Of a DNA stretch of 64,000 nt, positions 47,716 through 57,137 are shown one piece after another. The position numbers were made by a program, and so were the translations under genes. The notes under the pieces are model-generated. The model searched no databases, was not told where the DNA came from, and saw nothing but the letters and a program-made list of their open reading frames with translations. This DNA comes from Sediminicoccus sp. KRV36 (lineage in GTDB: Bacteria; Pseudomonadota; Alphaproteobacteria; Acetobacterales; Acetobacteraceae), in assembly GCF_023243115.1 (NCBI RefSeq), contig NZ_CP085081.1, forward strand, positions 3,617,001 to 3,681,000, given 5' to 3'. Numbering within the stretch: position 1 is the first letter of the stretch; each line of letters begins with the position of its first letter.

Positions 47716-49193
47716 GCCATCACCTGCGGCTTGGCGGTAAAGTTGGCCGCGCGCTCGATCGCCGCACCCACCGCAAAAACGGTTTCCTCATCGAAGGGCC
47801 GGCCGATCACCTGCAAGCCCAGCGGCAGCCCCTGCCCGTCCAGCCCGGCCGGCACGGCCAAACCGGGCAGCCCGGCAAGGTTCGCCGTCACGGTGAACAC
47901 GTCGTTCAGATACATGGTCACAGGGTCATCCTGCTTCTCATCCATCGGGAAGGCGGCAGAGGGCGTGGCGGGCGTGACGATGGCGTCCACCTTCTCCCAG
48001 GCTTGCGTAAAGTCGCGGGCGATCAGGGCGCGGACCTTCTGCGCCTTCAGGTAATAGGCGTCGTAATAGCCGGCACTCAGCACATAGGTGCCGATCATGA
48101 TGCGGCGCTTCACCTCGGCGCCAAAGCCGGCCGCGCGCGTGCGCTCATATAAATCGCGCAGATCGGAATCGCGTTCCGTCACGCGCAGCCCGTAGCGCAC
48201 GCCGTCATAACGAGCGAGGTTGGAGGAGGCCTCGGCCGGTGCGACCACGTAATAGGTGGGCAGCGCGTATTTCGTGTGCGGCAGGCTGATCGGGATGATC
48301 TCCGCCCCCTGCTGCTTCAGCCAATCCAGCCCCTGCTGCCACAGCGCCTCGATCTCCGGCGCCAGGCCCGGCAGCGTGTATTCCGCCGGCACGCCGATGC
48401 GCAGCCCCTTCACCGAACGGGTGCAGGCGGCCGCAAAATCCGGCACGGCGATATTGGCGCTGGTGCTGTCCTTGGGGTCATGCCCCGCCATGCTGCGCAG
48501 CAGGATGGCGCAATCCTCGACGGAGCGCGCCACCGGTCCCGCCTGATCCAGCGAGGACGCAAAGGCCACGATGCCCCAGCGCGAGCAGCGCCCATAGGTC
48601 GGCTTGATGCCGGCAATGCCGCAAAACGCCGCCGGTTGGCGGATCGAGCCGCCGGTATCCGTCGCCGTGGCGCCCATGGCCAGGCGCGCAGCCACCGCCG
48701 CCGCCGAACCGCCGGAGGAGCCACCCGGCACCAGGCGCTTCTGCGGGTCATTGGCGCGCGACCAGGGATTCTCCACCGGCCCGAAGGCGGAGGTGGTGTT
48801 GGAGGAGCCCATGGCGAATTCATCGAGGTTCAGCTTGCCGAGGAACACCGCGCCATCGCGCTTGAGGTTCCCGCTGACGGTGCTCTCATAGGGCGGCACG
48901 AATTCGCCAAGGATCTTGCTCGCCGCCGTGGTGCGCAGCCCCTCGGTCGCGAAAAGATCCTTGATGCCGAGGGGGATGCCCTCCAGCGCACCTGCCTCGC
49001 CCTTGGTGCGCCGCGCATCGGAGGCATGGGCCTGCGCCATGGCGGCATCGCCGGCCACGGTGATATAGGCGTTGAGGCGCGGATTCAGCGCCTCGATCGC
49101 CTTGAGATAAGCGCCCGTCAGCTCAACGGCGCTGATCTCGCGCTGATCCAGCGCGCGCAGCCCCTCGGCGAGGGTAAGATCGGTCGGGCGCAT
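47712..49193 (-). CDS. gatA: Asp-tRNA(Asn)/Glu-tRNA(Gln) amidotransferase subunit A
   Basis: A 493-residue amidase-signature subunit that releases ammonia from glutamine. The Ser-cisSer-Lys triad is present: K78 in [10 protein letters not shown], cis-Ser in [13 protein letters not shown] (158-170) and nucleophile S183 in [13 protein letters not shown]. The ATG shares a base with the gatC stop (TAATG). The stop overlaps the next gene. Confidence 0.96.
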   Translation of the reverse strand: MRPTDLTLAEGLRALDQREISAVELTGAYLKAIEALNPRLNAYITVAGDAAMAQAHASDARRTKGEAGALEGIPLGIKDLFATEGLRTTAASKILGEFVPPYESTVSGNLKRDGAVFLGKLNLDEFAMGSSNTTSAFGPVENPWSRANDPQKRLVPGGSSGGSAAAVAARLAMGATATDTGGSIRQPAAFCGIAGIKPTYGRCSRWGIVAFASSLDQAGPVARSVEDCAILLRSMAGHDPKDSTSANIAVPDFAAACTRSVKGLRIGVPAEYTLPGLAPEIEALWQQGLDWLKQQGAEIIPISLPHTKYALPTYYVVAPAEASSNLARYDGVRYGLRVTERDSDLRDLYERTRAAGFGAEVKRRIMIGTYVLSAGYYDAYYLKAQKVRALIARDFTQAWEKVDAIVTPATPSAAFPMDEKQDDPVTMYLNDVFTVTANLAGLPGLAVPAGLDGQGLPLGLQVIGRPFDEETVFAVGAAIERAANFTAKPQVMA

Positions 49194-49486
49194 TATTCCA
49201 CCACCTTCGGCACACCAAAATATTCGCCCTCGCGGTCGGGCGCGTTGCGCAGCACGGCATCCGCCTGGCCGCCATCCGTCACGGCATCTTCACGCCAGGG
49301 CAGGGCAACCGGGTTGGGCGAGCCGCCGGCCATGGGCTCCACACCCTCGGTGTCCACCGCCTGCAATTGCTCGATCCAGCCCAGGATGCCGTTGATCTCG
49401 GCCTGGAGCTTTTCCACATCGGCATCATCGAGGCGCAGGCGGGCCAGGTTGGCCACGCGACGCACCGCCGCAGCATCAAGCGACAT
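49193..49486 (-). CDS. gatC: Asp-tRNA(Asn)/Glu-tRNA(Gln) amidotransferase subunit C
   Basis: A 97-residue chaperone-like subunit that wraps GatA onto GatB. Family features: [46 protein letters not shown] and a terminal [16 protein letters not shown] 49486 is the start; the longer frame overlaps the divergent ruvX gene. 48 nt separate it from ruvX, so both promoters must fit into or beyond this gap. Confidence 0.94.
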   Translation of the reverse strand: MSLDAAAVRRVANLARLRLDDADVEKLQAEINGILGWIEQLQAVDTEGVEPMAGGSPNPVALPWREDAVTDGGQADAVLRNAPDREGEYFGVPKVVE

Positions 49487-49534
49487 GTTGGCGCATACTT
49501 CCTTTGGTGAACGCGGCGGACCATAAGGCCGGGC

Positions 49535-50041
49535 ATGCCTCTCATCAACATGGCCGAGTTGCGAAGCCTTTTGCCCCGCCACGCGCGGCTGCTGGGGCTT
49601 GACCCCGGGGCCAGGCTGATCGGCCTGGCGCTCAGTGATGTGACGCTCATGCTGGCCAGCCCCTATGGCAACCTGAAGCGGGGCAAGCTGCTGGCCAATG
49701 CCGCCGAAATCCGCGCCATCGCCGACAAGCAGGGGGTTGGCGGGCTAGTGGTGGGGTTGCCGCTCTCCATGGATGGCACGCGCGGCCCGGCGGCGCAGGC
49801 GGCGGGGGATTGGGCGCTGGCCCTCAGCGATTCGGCCGGCCTGCCCTGCGCCATGTGGGATGAGCGCCTGTCCAGCGCCGCCGTGAACCGCATGATGATC
49901 GCGGAGGCGGACATGACCCGAAAGCGCCGCGCGGCCCAGGTGGATGCAGCCGCGGCGGCCTATATGCTCCAGGCCGCACTGGATGCCACGGCCCCCCGCT
50001 TGGACGCGCCCCGCCCATCGCGCTACATGAACGACTTATGA
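49535..50041 (+). CDS. ruvX: RuvX/YqgF RNase H-fold nuclease
   Basis: A 168-residue putative pre-16S rRNA processing nuclease. The first catalytic Asp lies in [17 protein letters not shown], the second motif is [15 protein letters not shown], then [14 protein letters not shown], and the last Asp is in [17 protein letters not shown] 49535 follows AAGG; ATG 49550 is an alternative. It overlaps pyrB by 4 nt (ATGA). Confidence 0.93.
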   Translation: MPLINMAELRSLLPRHARLLGLDPGARLIGLALSDVTLMLASPYGNLKRGKLLANAAEIRAIADKQGVGGLVVGLPLSMDGTRGPAAQAAGDWALALSDSAGLPCAMWDERLSSAAVNRMMIAEADMTRKRRAAQVDAAAAAYMLQAALDATAPRLDAPRPSRYMNDL

Positions 50042-50991
50042 GCGGATTCACCTACCCCATCCTGCCCACCGGGCATCTCCTCGCCATCGAGGGGCTGGAA
50101 CCGCCGCATATCTCCGCCCTGCTGGACCTGGCCGAGAGCTACGCCCTGCTCAACCGCCAGGGCAAGACGCAGCGGGACCTGCTGCGCGGCCGCACGCTGA
50201 TCAACCTGTTCTTCGAGGACAGCACCCGCACCCGCACCAGCTTCGAACTCGCCGGCAAGCGGCTGGGCGCCGATATCGTCAACATGTCGGTCTCCACCAG
50301 CAGCGTGAACAAGGGCGAAACCCTGCTCGACACCGCCGCCACGCTGAACGCCATGCACACGGATCTGCTGGTGATCCGCCACGCGCAATCGGGCGCGCCC
50401 GCTTTGCTGGCGCAGAAGGTGGATGCGGCCGTCATCAATGCCGGCGATGGCACGCATGAGCACCCGACCCAGGCGCTGCTGGATGCGCTGACCATCCGCC
50501 GCCGGAAGGGAAGGCTGGAAGGGCTGGTCGTCGCCATTTGCGGCGATGTGCTGCATTCGCGCGTGGCGCGCAGCAATATCCATCTGCTCTCGGCGATGGG
50601 GGCCAGCTTGCGCGTGGTCGGCCCGCCGACGCTGATTCCGGCCGAATGCGCGCGTCTCGGCGTGGAAGTCCATCACGACATGCGCAGCGGCCTGGCCGGT
50701 GCGGATGTGGTGATGATGCTGCGCCTGCAGCGTGAACGGATGAATGCGGGCCTCGTTCCCTCCCCGCGCGAATTCTTCCGCTTCTACGGGCTGGATGCCG
50801 CCAAGCTGGCCTACACCAAGCCCGACTCCATCGTGATGCATCCGGGCCCGATGAATCGCGGCATCGAGATTGACAGCGCCGTGGCCGATGACCCCGACCG
50901 CAGCGTGATCGGCGAGCAGGTGGAGATGGGGGTCGCCGTCCGCATGGCCGTGCTGGACATCCTGTCCCGCGACCTGCGGCGGAACGCGTGA
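50038..50991 (+). CDS. pyrB: Aspartate carbamoyltransferase, catalytic subunit
   Basis: A 317-residue enzyme committing carbamoyl phosphate and aspartate to pyrimidine synthesis. The carbamoyl-phosphate site is [35 protein letters not shown] and [13 protein letters not shown] are also typical. No pyrI is present. The next genes are a GNAT gene and a dihydroorotase-like gene, each overlapping by 4 nt. ATCases of this kind often need a dihydroorotase-like partner for assembly. Confidence 0.96.
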   Translation: MSGFTYPILPTGHLLAIEGLEPPHISALLDLAESYALLNRQGKTQRDLLRGRTLINLFFEDSTRTRTSFELAGKRLGADIVNMSVSTSSVNKGETLLDTAATLNAMHTDLLVIRHAQSGAPALLAQKVDAAVINAGDGTHEHPTQALLDALTIRRRKGRLEGLVVAICGDVLHSRVARSNIHLLSAMGASLRVVGPPTLIPAECARLGVEVHHDMRSGLAGADVVMMLRLQRERMNAGLVPSPREFFRFYGLDAAKLAYTKPDSIVMHPGPMNRGIEIDSAVADDPDRSVIGEQVEMGVAVRMAVLDILSRDLRRNA

Positions 50992-51437
50992 ATCCGCCGC
51001 TGCGCCTGGCGCGGCCCGGGGAAGCCCCCGCGATTCGCGCCATGGTCCGCGCGGCCTACGCCCATTACGTGCCGCTGATCGGCATTGAGCCGCTGCCCAT
51101 GGTGGATGACTATGCGGCCCGCATCGCCGCAGGCCAGGCCTGGGTGCTGGAGCAGGATGGCCAAATGGCCGGCCTGCTGGTGCTGGAGGACACGCCCGAA
51201 GGCCTCCTGCTCGACAATATCGCCGTGGCGGAAGCCGCCCGTGGCCAGGGCCATGGCCGTGCCATGATCGCCTTTGCCGAGGCCGAGGCCCGCCGGCGCG
51301 GCCAGCCCTGCCTCTGGCTCTACACGAATGAAAAAATGACCGAAAACATCGCCCTCTACACCCGGCTCGGCTTTGTCGAGCTCCGGCGCGAGGAGAAATC
51401 CGGGCGCCATGCGGTCATCATGGAGAAACGCCTGTGA
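50988..51437 (+). CDS. GNAT-family N-acetyltransferase
   Basis: A 149-residue acetyltransferase fold. [20 protein letters not shown] starts the domain. The acetyl-CoA loop is [25 protein letters not shown], and the C-terminal [22 protein letters not shown] is standard. It is inserted between pyrB and pyrC with 4-nt overlaps on both sides (GTGA each time), so it is translated in step with the pyrimidine genes. The acceptor is unknown. Confidence 0.9.
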   Translation: MNPPLRLARPGEAPAIRAMVRAAYAHYVPLIGIEPLPMVDDYAARIAAGQAWVLEQDGQMAGLLVLEDTPEGLLLDNIAVAEAARGQGHGRAMIAFAEAEARRRGQPCLWLYTNEKMTENIALYTRLGFVELRREEKSGRHAVIMEKRL

Positions 51438-52705
51438 CCCGCCCTCTCCTCATCACCAATGCGCGCCTGCTCGACCCCGCGACCGGGCTGGACGCCCCCG
51501 GCGCGCTCCTGCTGGACAATGGCCGCATCGTGAGCCTGACCGGCGCCCCGGCCGAGGGCGCCGAGAGCTTTGACGCGCAGGGCGCCTGCCTCTGCCCCGG
51601 CCTCGTGGACATGCGCGCCAGCATCGGCGAACCCGGCGCCGAGCACCGCGAGACCATCGCCAGCGCGGCCCAGGCGGCGGCGGCGGGCGGCATCACCACC
51701 CTCGCCATCCTGCCCGATACCGAGCCCACGCTGGATGATCCGGCGCTGATCGAATTCATCATCCGGCGCGGCGAGGCGACGGGCAGCCTGACCCTGCTGC
51801 CCTATGCCGCCGCCACCCGGCATTGCGCCGGCAAGGACCTCTCCGAATACGGCCTGCTGCGGGAAGCGGGTGCCGCCGGATTTTCCGATGGCAGCAAGGC
51901 CATCGGCTCCTCGCGGATGATGCGCCTGGCACTGTCCTATGCGCGCGCTTTCGGCGCCATGGTCGTGCAGCACCCCGAGGACCCGTCGCTGGCCGGCACA
52001 GGCTCGGCCACCGAGGGCGAGCTGGCCACGCGCCTCGGCCTGCCCGGCATTCCCGCCGCGGCCGAGGCCATCATGGTGGCGCGCGATGTGGCCCTGGCCC
52101 GCCTGACCGGCGGCCATGTTCATTTCGGCCATGTCAGCACGGCGGCGGCGCTCGAGCTGATCCGCGCCGCGAAGGCCGAGGGCCTGCGCGTCACCTGCGA
52201 CACGGCGCCCCCCTATTTCGACCTGAACGAAACGGCCATCGGCGATTTCCGCTCCTACGCCAAGCTCAGCCCGCCCTTGCGGCGCGAGGCGGATCGGCTG
52301 GCTGTGGTGGCGGCCCTGGCGGATGGGACGATTGACGCCATCGCCTCCGATCACCAGCCGCGCGACGCGGATGACAAGCGCCTGCCCTTCGCCCAGGCCG
52401 AGGCGGGCGGCGTGGGCCTCGCCACGCTGCTGGGTGTCACGCTGGCGCAGGTGCATGGCGGGCAGTTGCCGCTGCTGGCGGCGCTGGGGCTGATGACGCA
52501 TCGCCCGGCCGCGCTGCTGGGCCTCGAATCCGGCCGCCTGGCGGTGGGTGCGCCGGCCGATCTCTGCCTGTTCTGGCCGGATCGCGCCTGGCAGGTGAAG
52601 GCCGGCCAGCTTCCCGGCAAGGCGCAGAACTCGCCCTTCGATGGCCGCGCCCTGGAAGGCAAGGTCATGGCGACCTTCAAATCCGGGCAGAGGGTCTTCG
52701 GATGA
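51434..52705 (+). CDS. pyrC: Dihydroorotase-like protein lacking the HxH metal site
   Basis: A 423-residue amidohydrolase-fold protein. The segment that normally reads D-x-H-x-H is PGLVD59-M-R61-A-S63-I-G-E-P-G, so both metal-binding His are replaced (Arg61, Ser63), and the substrate-binding Arg of REPG is Gly65. Later elements remain: VQHPED, HFGHVST and IASDHQPRD. It therefore probably lacks activity and serves as the structural partner of PyrB, as PyrC' does in pseudomonads. An active dihydroorotase would be encoded elsewhere. The GTG start overlaps the GNAT gene; the end overlaps plsY. Confidence 0.88.
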   Translation: MTRPLLITNARLLDPATGLDAPGALLLDNGRIVSLTGAPAEGAESFDAQGACLCPGLVDMRASIGEPGAEHRETIASAAQAAAAGGITTLAILPDTEPTLDDPALIEFIIRRGEATGSLTLLPYAAATRHCAGKDLSEYGLLREAGAAGFSDGSKAIGSSRMMRLALSYARAFGAMVVQHPEDPSLAGTGSATEGELATRLGLPGIPAAAEAIMVARDVALARLTGGHVHFGHVSTAAALELIRAAKAEGLRVTCDTAPPYFDLNETAIGDFRSYAKLSPPLRREADRLAVVAALADGTIDAIASDHQPRDADDKRLPFAQAEAGGVGLATLLGVTLAQVHGGQLPLLAALGLMTHRPAALLGLESGRLAVGAPADLCLFWPDRAWQVKAGQLPGKAQNSPFDGRALEGKVMATFKSGQRVFG

Positions 52706-53316
52706 GCGACGGCATTCTGGCGGGCGGGCTGGCGGCCCTGCTGGCGGGGCTGCTGGGCTCCATTCCCTTCGGCCTGCTGCTGACCCGCGCGGCTGGCCTG
52801 GGGGATATCCGCGCCATCGGCTCGGGCAATATCGGCGCAACCAATGTGCTGCGCACGGGCAAGAAATGGCTGGCGGCGGCCACGCTGCTGCTGGATTTCG
52901 GCAAGGGCGTACTGGCGGTCTGGCTCGTCACCACGCTGTTCGGGCCGGGGCATGCGCCCATGGCGGCCCTTGCCGCCGTGCTCGGCCATTGCCATCCGCC
53001 GTGGCTCGGCGGCAAGGGCGGCAAGGGGGTTGCCACGGCGCTGGGCGTCTTCCTGGGCCTTGGCTGGGGCGTCTTCGTGGCGGCGGCGGCCGGCTGGGTC
53101 GTGGGCGCCGCGGCCTCGCGCATCTCCTCCGTCGGTGCGCTGGCGGCCATGGCGGCGGCGGCCGTGACGGGCTTCCTCGTGCTGCGGATGGACGCCGCCG
53201 TGGCAGTCGCGGTCGTGGCGCTCTACGTCACCATCCGGCACGAGGCGAATATCCAGCGGCTGCGCACGGGCACCGAGCCGCGCATCGGCGCCGGTGACTC
53301 AGGCAATGGCAAATAA
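52702..53316 (+). CDS. plsY: Glycerol-3-phosphate acyltransferase PlsY
   Basis: A 204-residue membrane enzyme that acylates glycerol 3-phosphate from acyl-phosphate. Conserved loops: GDIRAIGSGNIGATNVLRTGKKW, GHCHPPWLGGKGGKGVATALG and the final loop YVTIRHEANIQRLRTGTEPRIG. Five or so hydrophobic segments. ATG overlaps pyrC (ATGA); the stop overlaps dprA (TAATG). Confidence 0.95.
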   Translation: MSDGILAGGLAALLAGLLGSIPFGLLLTRAAGLGDIRAIGSGNIGATNVLRTGKKWLAAATLLLDFGKGVLAVWLVTTLFGPGHAPMAALAAVLGHCHPPWLGGKGGKGVATALGVFLGLGWGVFVAAAAGWVVGAAASRISSVGALAAMAAAAVTGFLVLRMDAAVAVAVVALYVTIRHEANIQRLRTGTEPRIGAGDSGNGK

Positions 53317-54377
53317 TGTCCCTGGCACGGCTGCGCCTCGCCCGGACCGAGGGCGTCGGGCCGGCCTTGCATCGCAAGCTTCTGGCGCGGCATGGCAGCG
53401 CGGAAGCGGCACTGGCCGCCTTGGGGCCGCGCGCCTTCCCGCGTGAGGCGGCCGAGCGCGAAATGGCCGCGCTGGCTGCCATGGACGCCCGGCTGATCTT
53501 CCTGGGCGAGCCGGATTATCCACCCTTGCTCGCGCTGATCGAGGATGCGCCGCTGGTCCTGGCCGCGCAGGGCAGCCTCGCTCCCCTGCGCCAGCGCGGC
53601 GTGGGGCTGGTGGGGGCGCGCAATGCCAGCGGAACGGCCCGCCGCTTTGCCGAGGATCTGGCGGATGCGCTGGCGGTGCGCGACATCTGCGTGATCTCCG
53701 GCCTGGCGCGCGGCATTGACGCCGCCGCCCATGCGGGCGCGCTGCGCTCCGGCAGCACCATCGCCGCCATCGCCGGCGGGCTGGACCGGCCCTACCCGCG
53801 CGAAAATGCCGCTCTCCAGGCCCGCATCATCGCCGAGGGCGGGCTGGTGTTGAGCGAGGCGCCGCTGGGCACCGCCCCCCTCGCCCGCCACTTCCCGCGC
53901 CGCAACCGGATCGTCGCCGGGCTTTCGCTGGGGGTGGTGGTGATCGAGGCGGCCCTGCAATCCGGCACGCTCATCACCGCGCGCCTGGCGGCCGAGGCCG
54001 GGCGGGAGTTGTTCGCCGTGCCCGGCAGCCCGCTGGACCCCCGCTCGCGTGGCTCGAATGACCTCATCCGGCGCGGCGCACGGCTCACGGAAACGGCCGA
54101 GGATGTGCTGCAATTCCTGCCCGAGGCACCCGCTGCCCTGCCCATCCTGCGCCTCGCCGAATTGCCCGAAATTCCGGTGGAAGCCATGGAAGATGCCCCT
54201 CCGGCTTCGGGTGGGGCGGCACAAGTGATTGAAATGATAGGTGCAACCCCGATACCGGTTGACGAGTTGGGTCGTCGCTGCCAGCTATCCCCAGCAGAGC
54301 TCTCGGCCATATTGCTTGAATTGGAATTGGCAGGGCGCATCGAAACCCTGCCCGGGAACCGGGTGGCACTGGCCTGA
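53316..54377 (+). CDS. dprA: DNA processing protein DprA
   Basis: A 353-residue protein that loads RecA on incoming single-stranded DNA. After an N-terminal SAM-like region (RLARTEGVGPALHRKLL) comes the Rossmann-type core: GLVGARNASGTARRFAEDLA, ISGLARGIDAAAHAGAL, PRRNRIVAGLSLGVVVIEA and ELFAVPGSPLDPRSRGSNDLIRRGA. The C-terminal winged helix (about 300-350) is present. It lies before topA, as in many alphaproteobacteria. Confidence 0.95.
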   Translation: MSLARLRLARTEGVGPALHRKLLARHGSAEAALAALGPRAFPREAAEREMAALAAMDARLIFLGEPDYPPLLALIEDAPLVLAAQGSLAPLRQRGVGLVGARNASGTARRFAEDLADALAVRDICVISGLARGIDAAAHAGALRSGSTIAAIAGGLDRPYPRENAALQARIIAEGGLVLSEAPLGTAPLARHFPRRNRIVAGLSLGVVVIEAALQSGTLITARLAAEAGRELFAVPGSPLDPRSRGSNDLIRRGARLTETAEDVLQFLPEAPAALPILRLAELPEIPVEAMEDAPPASGGAAQVIEMIGATPIPVDELGRRCQLSPAELSAILLELELAGRIETLPGNRVALA

Positions 54378-54400
54378 TTGCAGGCCGCGAAGGACCCAAA

Positions 54401-57136
54401 GTGACGGATATCGTCGTCGTCGAAAGCCCCGCCAAGGCAAAGACCATCGAGAAATACCTCGGCGGGGATTTCCGCGTCCTCGCCTCCTTCGGCCATGTGC
54501 GGGACCTGCCGCCCAAGGATGGCTCGGTCCGCCCCGAAGAAGATTTCGCCATGGATTGGGAGGCGGATGAGCGCGGCCAAAAGCAGATGCGCGCCATCAG
54601 CTCCGCCCTGCGTGGCGCCAAGCGCCTTTACCTGGCCACTGACCCGGATCGTGAGGGCGAGGCGATTTCCTGGCATGTGAAGGACATGCTGGAAAAGGCC
54701 GGCGCGCTGAAGGGCGTGCATGTCCAGCGCATCACCTTCAACGAGATCACCAAGCGCGCCGTGCAATATGCCATGGCCCATCCGCGCCAGCTGGATATGC
54801 CGCTGATCGAGGCCTATCTCGCGCGCCGGGCGCTCGATTACCTGGTGGGCTTCACCCTCTCGCCCGTGCTGTGGCGCAAGCTGCCGGGCAGCAAATCGGC
54901 CGGCCGCGTGCAGTCCGTCGCCCTGCGGCTGATCTGCGAGCGCGAGAGCGAGATCGAAGCCTTCATCGCCCGGGAATACTGGACGGTGCAGGGGCGGTTT
55001 CAGACGCCCGCCGGCATCCCCTTCTCGGCCCGGCTGACGCATCACGAAGGCAAGAAGCTCGATCAGTTCGATCTGTTCAACGAAGCGCTCGCCCTGGCGG
55101 CGAAATCCGCCGTGGAGGCCGCGCCATTCAGCGTGGGCTCGGTCGAGAAGAAGCGCGTCAAGCGCAACCCGCCCGCCCCCTTCCAGACCAGCACGCTGCA
55201 GCAGGAAGCCAGCCGCAAACTCGGCTTCGGTGCCCAGGCCACGATGCGCACGGCGCAGGGGCTGTATGAGGGTGTGGCCATTGGCGGCGAGACCGTCGGC
55301 CTCATCACCTATATGCGGACCGATGGCGTGCAGATGGCGCGCGAGGCCATCCAGGAGCTGCGCGGCCACATCAAGAAGGAATTCGGCGAGGAGTACCTCC
55401 CCGGCGCCCCGCGCGAATATTCCAGCCGCGCCAAGAACGCGCAGGAAGCGCATGAGGCGATCCGCCCCACCGATGTCAGCCGCACGCCCGACTCTGTCGC
55501 GCGCTACCTGAGTGACCAGCAGCGCAAGCTGTATGAGTTGATCTGGAAGCGCGCTGTCGCCTCCCAGATGCAATCGGCCGAGCTGGACCAGACCGCCGTC
55601 GAACTGGTGGAGCCCACCGGCAAGACCAAGCTGCGCGCCACCGGCAGCGTCATCGCCTTTGATGGCTTCCTCAAGCTCTACCGCGAGGATACGGATGACG
55701 CGGCGGATGACGCCGATGAGGATAGCCGCATCCTGCCGCCCATGCGCGAAAAGGACCCGGTAAAGCGGCAATCGGTCGAGGCCACGCAGCATTTCACCCA
55801 GCCGCCGCCGCGCTATTCCGAGGCGTCGCTGGTGAAGAAGATGGAGGAGCTCGGCATCGGGCGCCCCTCCACCTATGCCAGCATCCTGCAGGTGCTGCAG
55901 GACCGCGAATATGTGAAGCTGGACAAGCGCCGCTTCACGCCCGAGGACCGCGGCCGCCTCGTCAGCGCCTTTCTCGTCGCCTTTTTCGAACGCTATGTGG
56001 ATACGGGCTTCACCGCCGGGCTTGAGGAACAGCTGGATGATATTTCCGGCGGGCGCGCCGAATGGCGGGCCGTGATGCACGCCTTCTGGAATGATTTCCG
56101 GGGTGCGGTGGACGCCACCAAGGATCTCAAGATCAGCGACGTCATTGACCGTCTGGATTCGGAACTGGGCGCGCATTTCTTCCCCAAGCGCGCCGATGGG
56201 GGGGACCCGCGTTCCTGCCCCTCCTGCTCCTCGGGGCGGATCGGGCTGCGGCTGGGGCGCACCGGCGCCTTCATCGGCTGCTCCAACTATCCGGAATGCC
56301 GCTATACCCGCCCGCTCGCGGTGCCCGGTGCCGAGGGCGAGGGCGGCGGCGTCCTGGCCGATGGCGTGCGCATCCTGGGCGCTGATCCGGTCAGCGGGCT
56401 GGAGGTCACGCTGCGGCGCGGCCCCTATGGCATCTATGCCCAGCTGGGCGAGGGCGGCGTGGACGCCAAGGGCAAGCCCACCAAGCCCCGCCGCGCCAGC
56501 CTCTCGCGCGGGATGGACCCCGAGGTGATGACGCTGGAATCGGCGCTGGCGCTGCTCTCCATGCCGCGCATCGTGGGGCTGCATCCGGAGACGGGGGAGG
56601 AAATTTCCTCCAATCTCGGCCGTTTCGGGCCTTATCTGAAGATGGGTGCCCTCAGCAAATCCCTGGACCGGGATGATGACCCGCTGACCATCGGCCTGAA
56701 CCGCGCCATGGCGCTGATGGCCGATGCCAAGCCGCGCGGGATCACCCTGGGTGACCATCCGAAGGGCGGCATCGTCGAGGTGCGGCGCGGGCGTTTTGGC
56801 CCTTACCTGATGCACGGGACACGCGTGGCGAATTTGCCGCGCGGGACGGAGATGGAGGCGGTAACGCTGGAAGAGGGCATCGCCATCCTCGCCGAAAAGG
56901 GCAAGGAATTGCCGCCGCTGAAGGGCCGCGGCGGCAAGAAGGCCCCGGCGAAGAAGGCCGCCCCCAAGAAGGCCGAGGCCGTGGCGGCGCCGGTCAAGAA
57001 GGCGCCGGTCAAGAAGCCCGCGGCGAAGAAGGCGGCGCCGAAAAAGGCCCCGGCCAAGAAGGCAGCCGCCAAGAAGCCTGCCGCGAAGACCTCCGCTGTA
57101 AAGACAGCCGCCGCCAAGAAGAAGGCGGCCGGCTGA
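54401..57136 (+). CDS. topA: DNA topoisomerase I
   Basis: A 911-residue type IA topoisomerase that relaxes negative supercoils. The Toprim domain starts VVVESPAKAKTIEKYL and holds ATDPDREGEAISWH. The catalytic Tyr lies in GLITYMRTDGVQM. One four-Cys zinc module (CPSCSSGRIGL ... GCSNYPECRYTRPL) is followed by two degenerate zinc-free modules. The last 70 residues are a Lys/Ala/Pro-rich repeat tail (AKKAAPKK-like), common in high-GC species and probably DNA-binding. The start is GTG 54401. rnr begins 2 nt after the stop codon. Confidence 0.96.
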   Translation: MTDIVVVESPAKAKTIEKYLGGDFRVLASFGHVRDLPPKDGSVRPEEDFAMDWEADERGQKQMRAISSALRGAKRLYLATDPDREGEAISWHVKDMLEKAGALKGVHVQRITFNEITKRAVQYAMAHPRQLDMPLIEAYLARRALDYLVGFTLSPVLWRKLPGSKSAGRVQSVALRLICERESEIEAFIAREYWTVQGRFQTPAGIPFSARLTHHEGKKLDQFDLFNEALALAAKSAVEAAPFSVGSVEKKRVKRNPPAPFQTSTLQQEASRKLGFGAQATMRTAQGLYEGVAIGGETVGLITYMRTDGVQMAREAIQELRGHIKKEFGEEYLPGAPREYSSRAKNAQEAHEAIRPTDVSRTPDSVARYLSDQQRKLYELIWKRAVASQMQSAELDQTAVELVEPTGKTKLRATGSVIAFDGFLKLYREDTDDAADDADEDSRILPPMREKDPVKRQSVEATQHFTQPPPRYSEASLVKKMEELGIGRPSTYASILQVLQDREYVKLDKRRFTPEDRGRLVSAFLVAFFERYVDTGFTAGLEEQLDDISGGRAEWRAVMHAFWNDFRGAVDATKDLKISDVIDRLDSELGAHFFPKRADGGDPRSCPSCSSGRIGLRLGRTGAFIGCSNYPECRYTRPLAVPGAEGEGGGVLADGVRILGADPVSGLEVTLRRGPYGIYAQLGEGGVDAKGKPTKPRRASLSRGMDPEVMTLESALALLSMPRIVGLHPETGEEISSNLGRFGPYLKMGALSKSLDRDDDPLTIGLNRAMALMADAKPRGITLGDHPKGGIVEVRRGRFGPYLMHGTRVANLPRGTEMEAVTLEEGIAILAEKGKELPPLKGRGGKKAPAKKAAPKKAEAVAAPVKKAPVKKPAAKKAAPKKAPAKKAAAKKPAAKTSAVKTAAAKKKAAG

Positions 57137-57137
57137 G

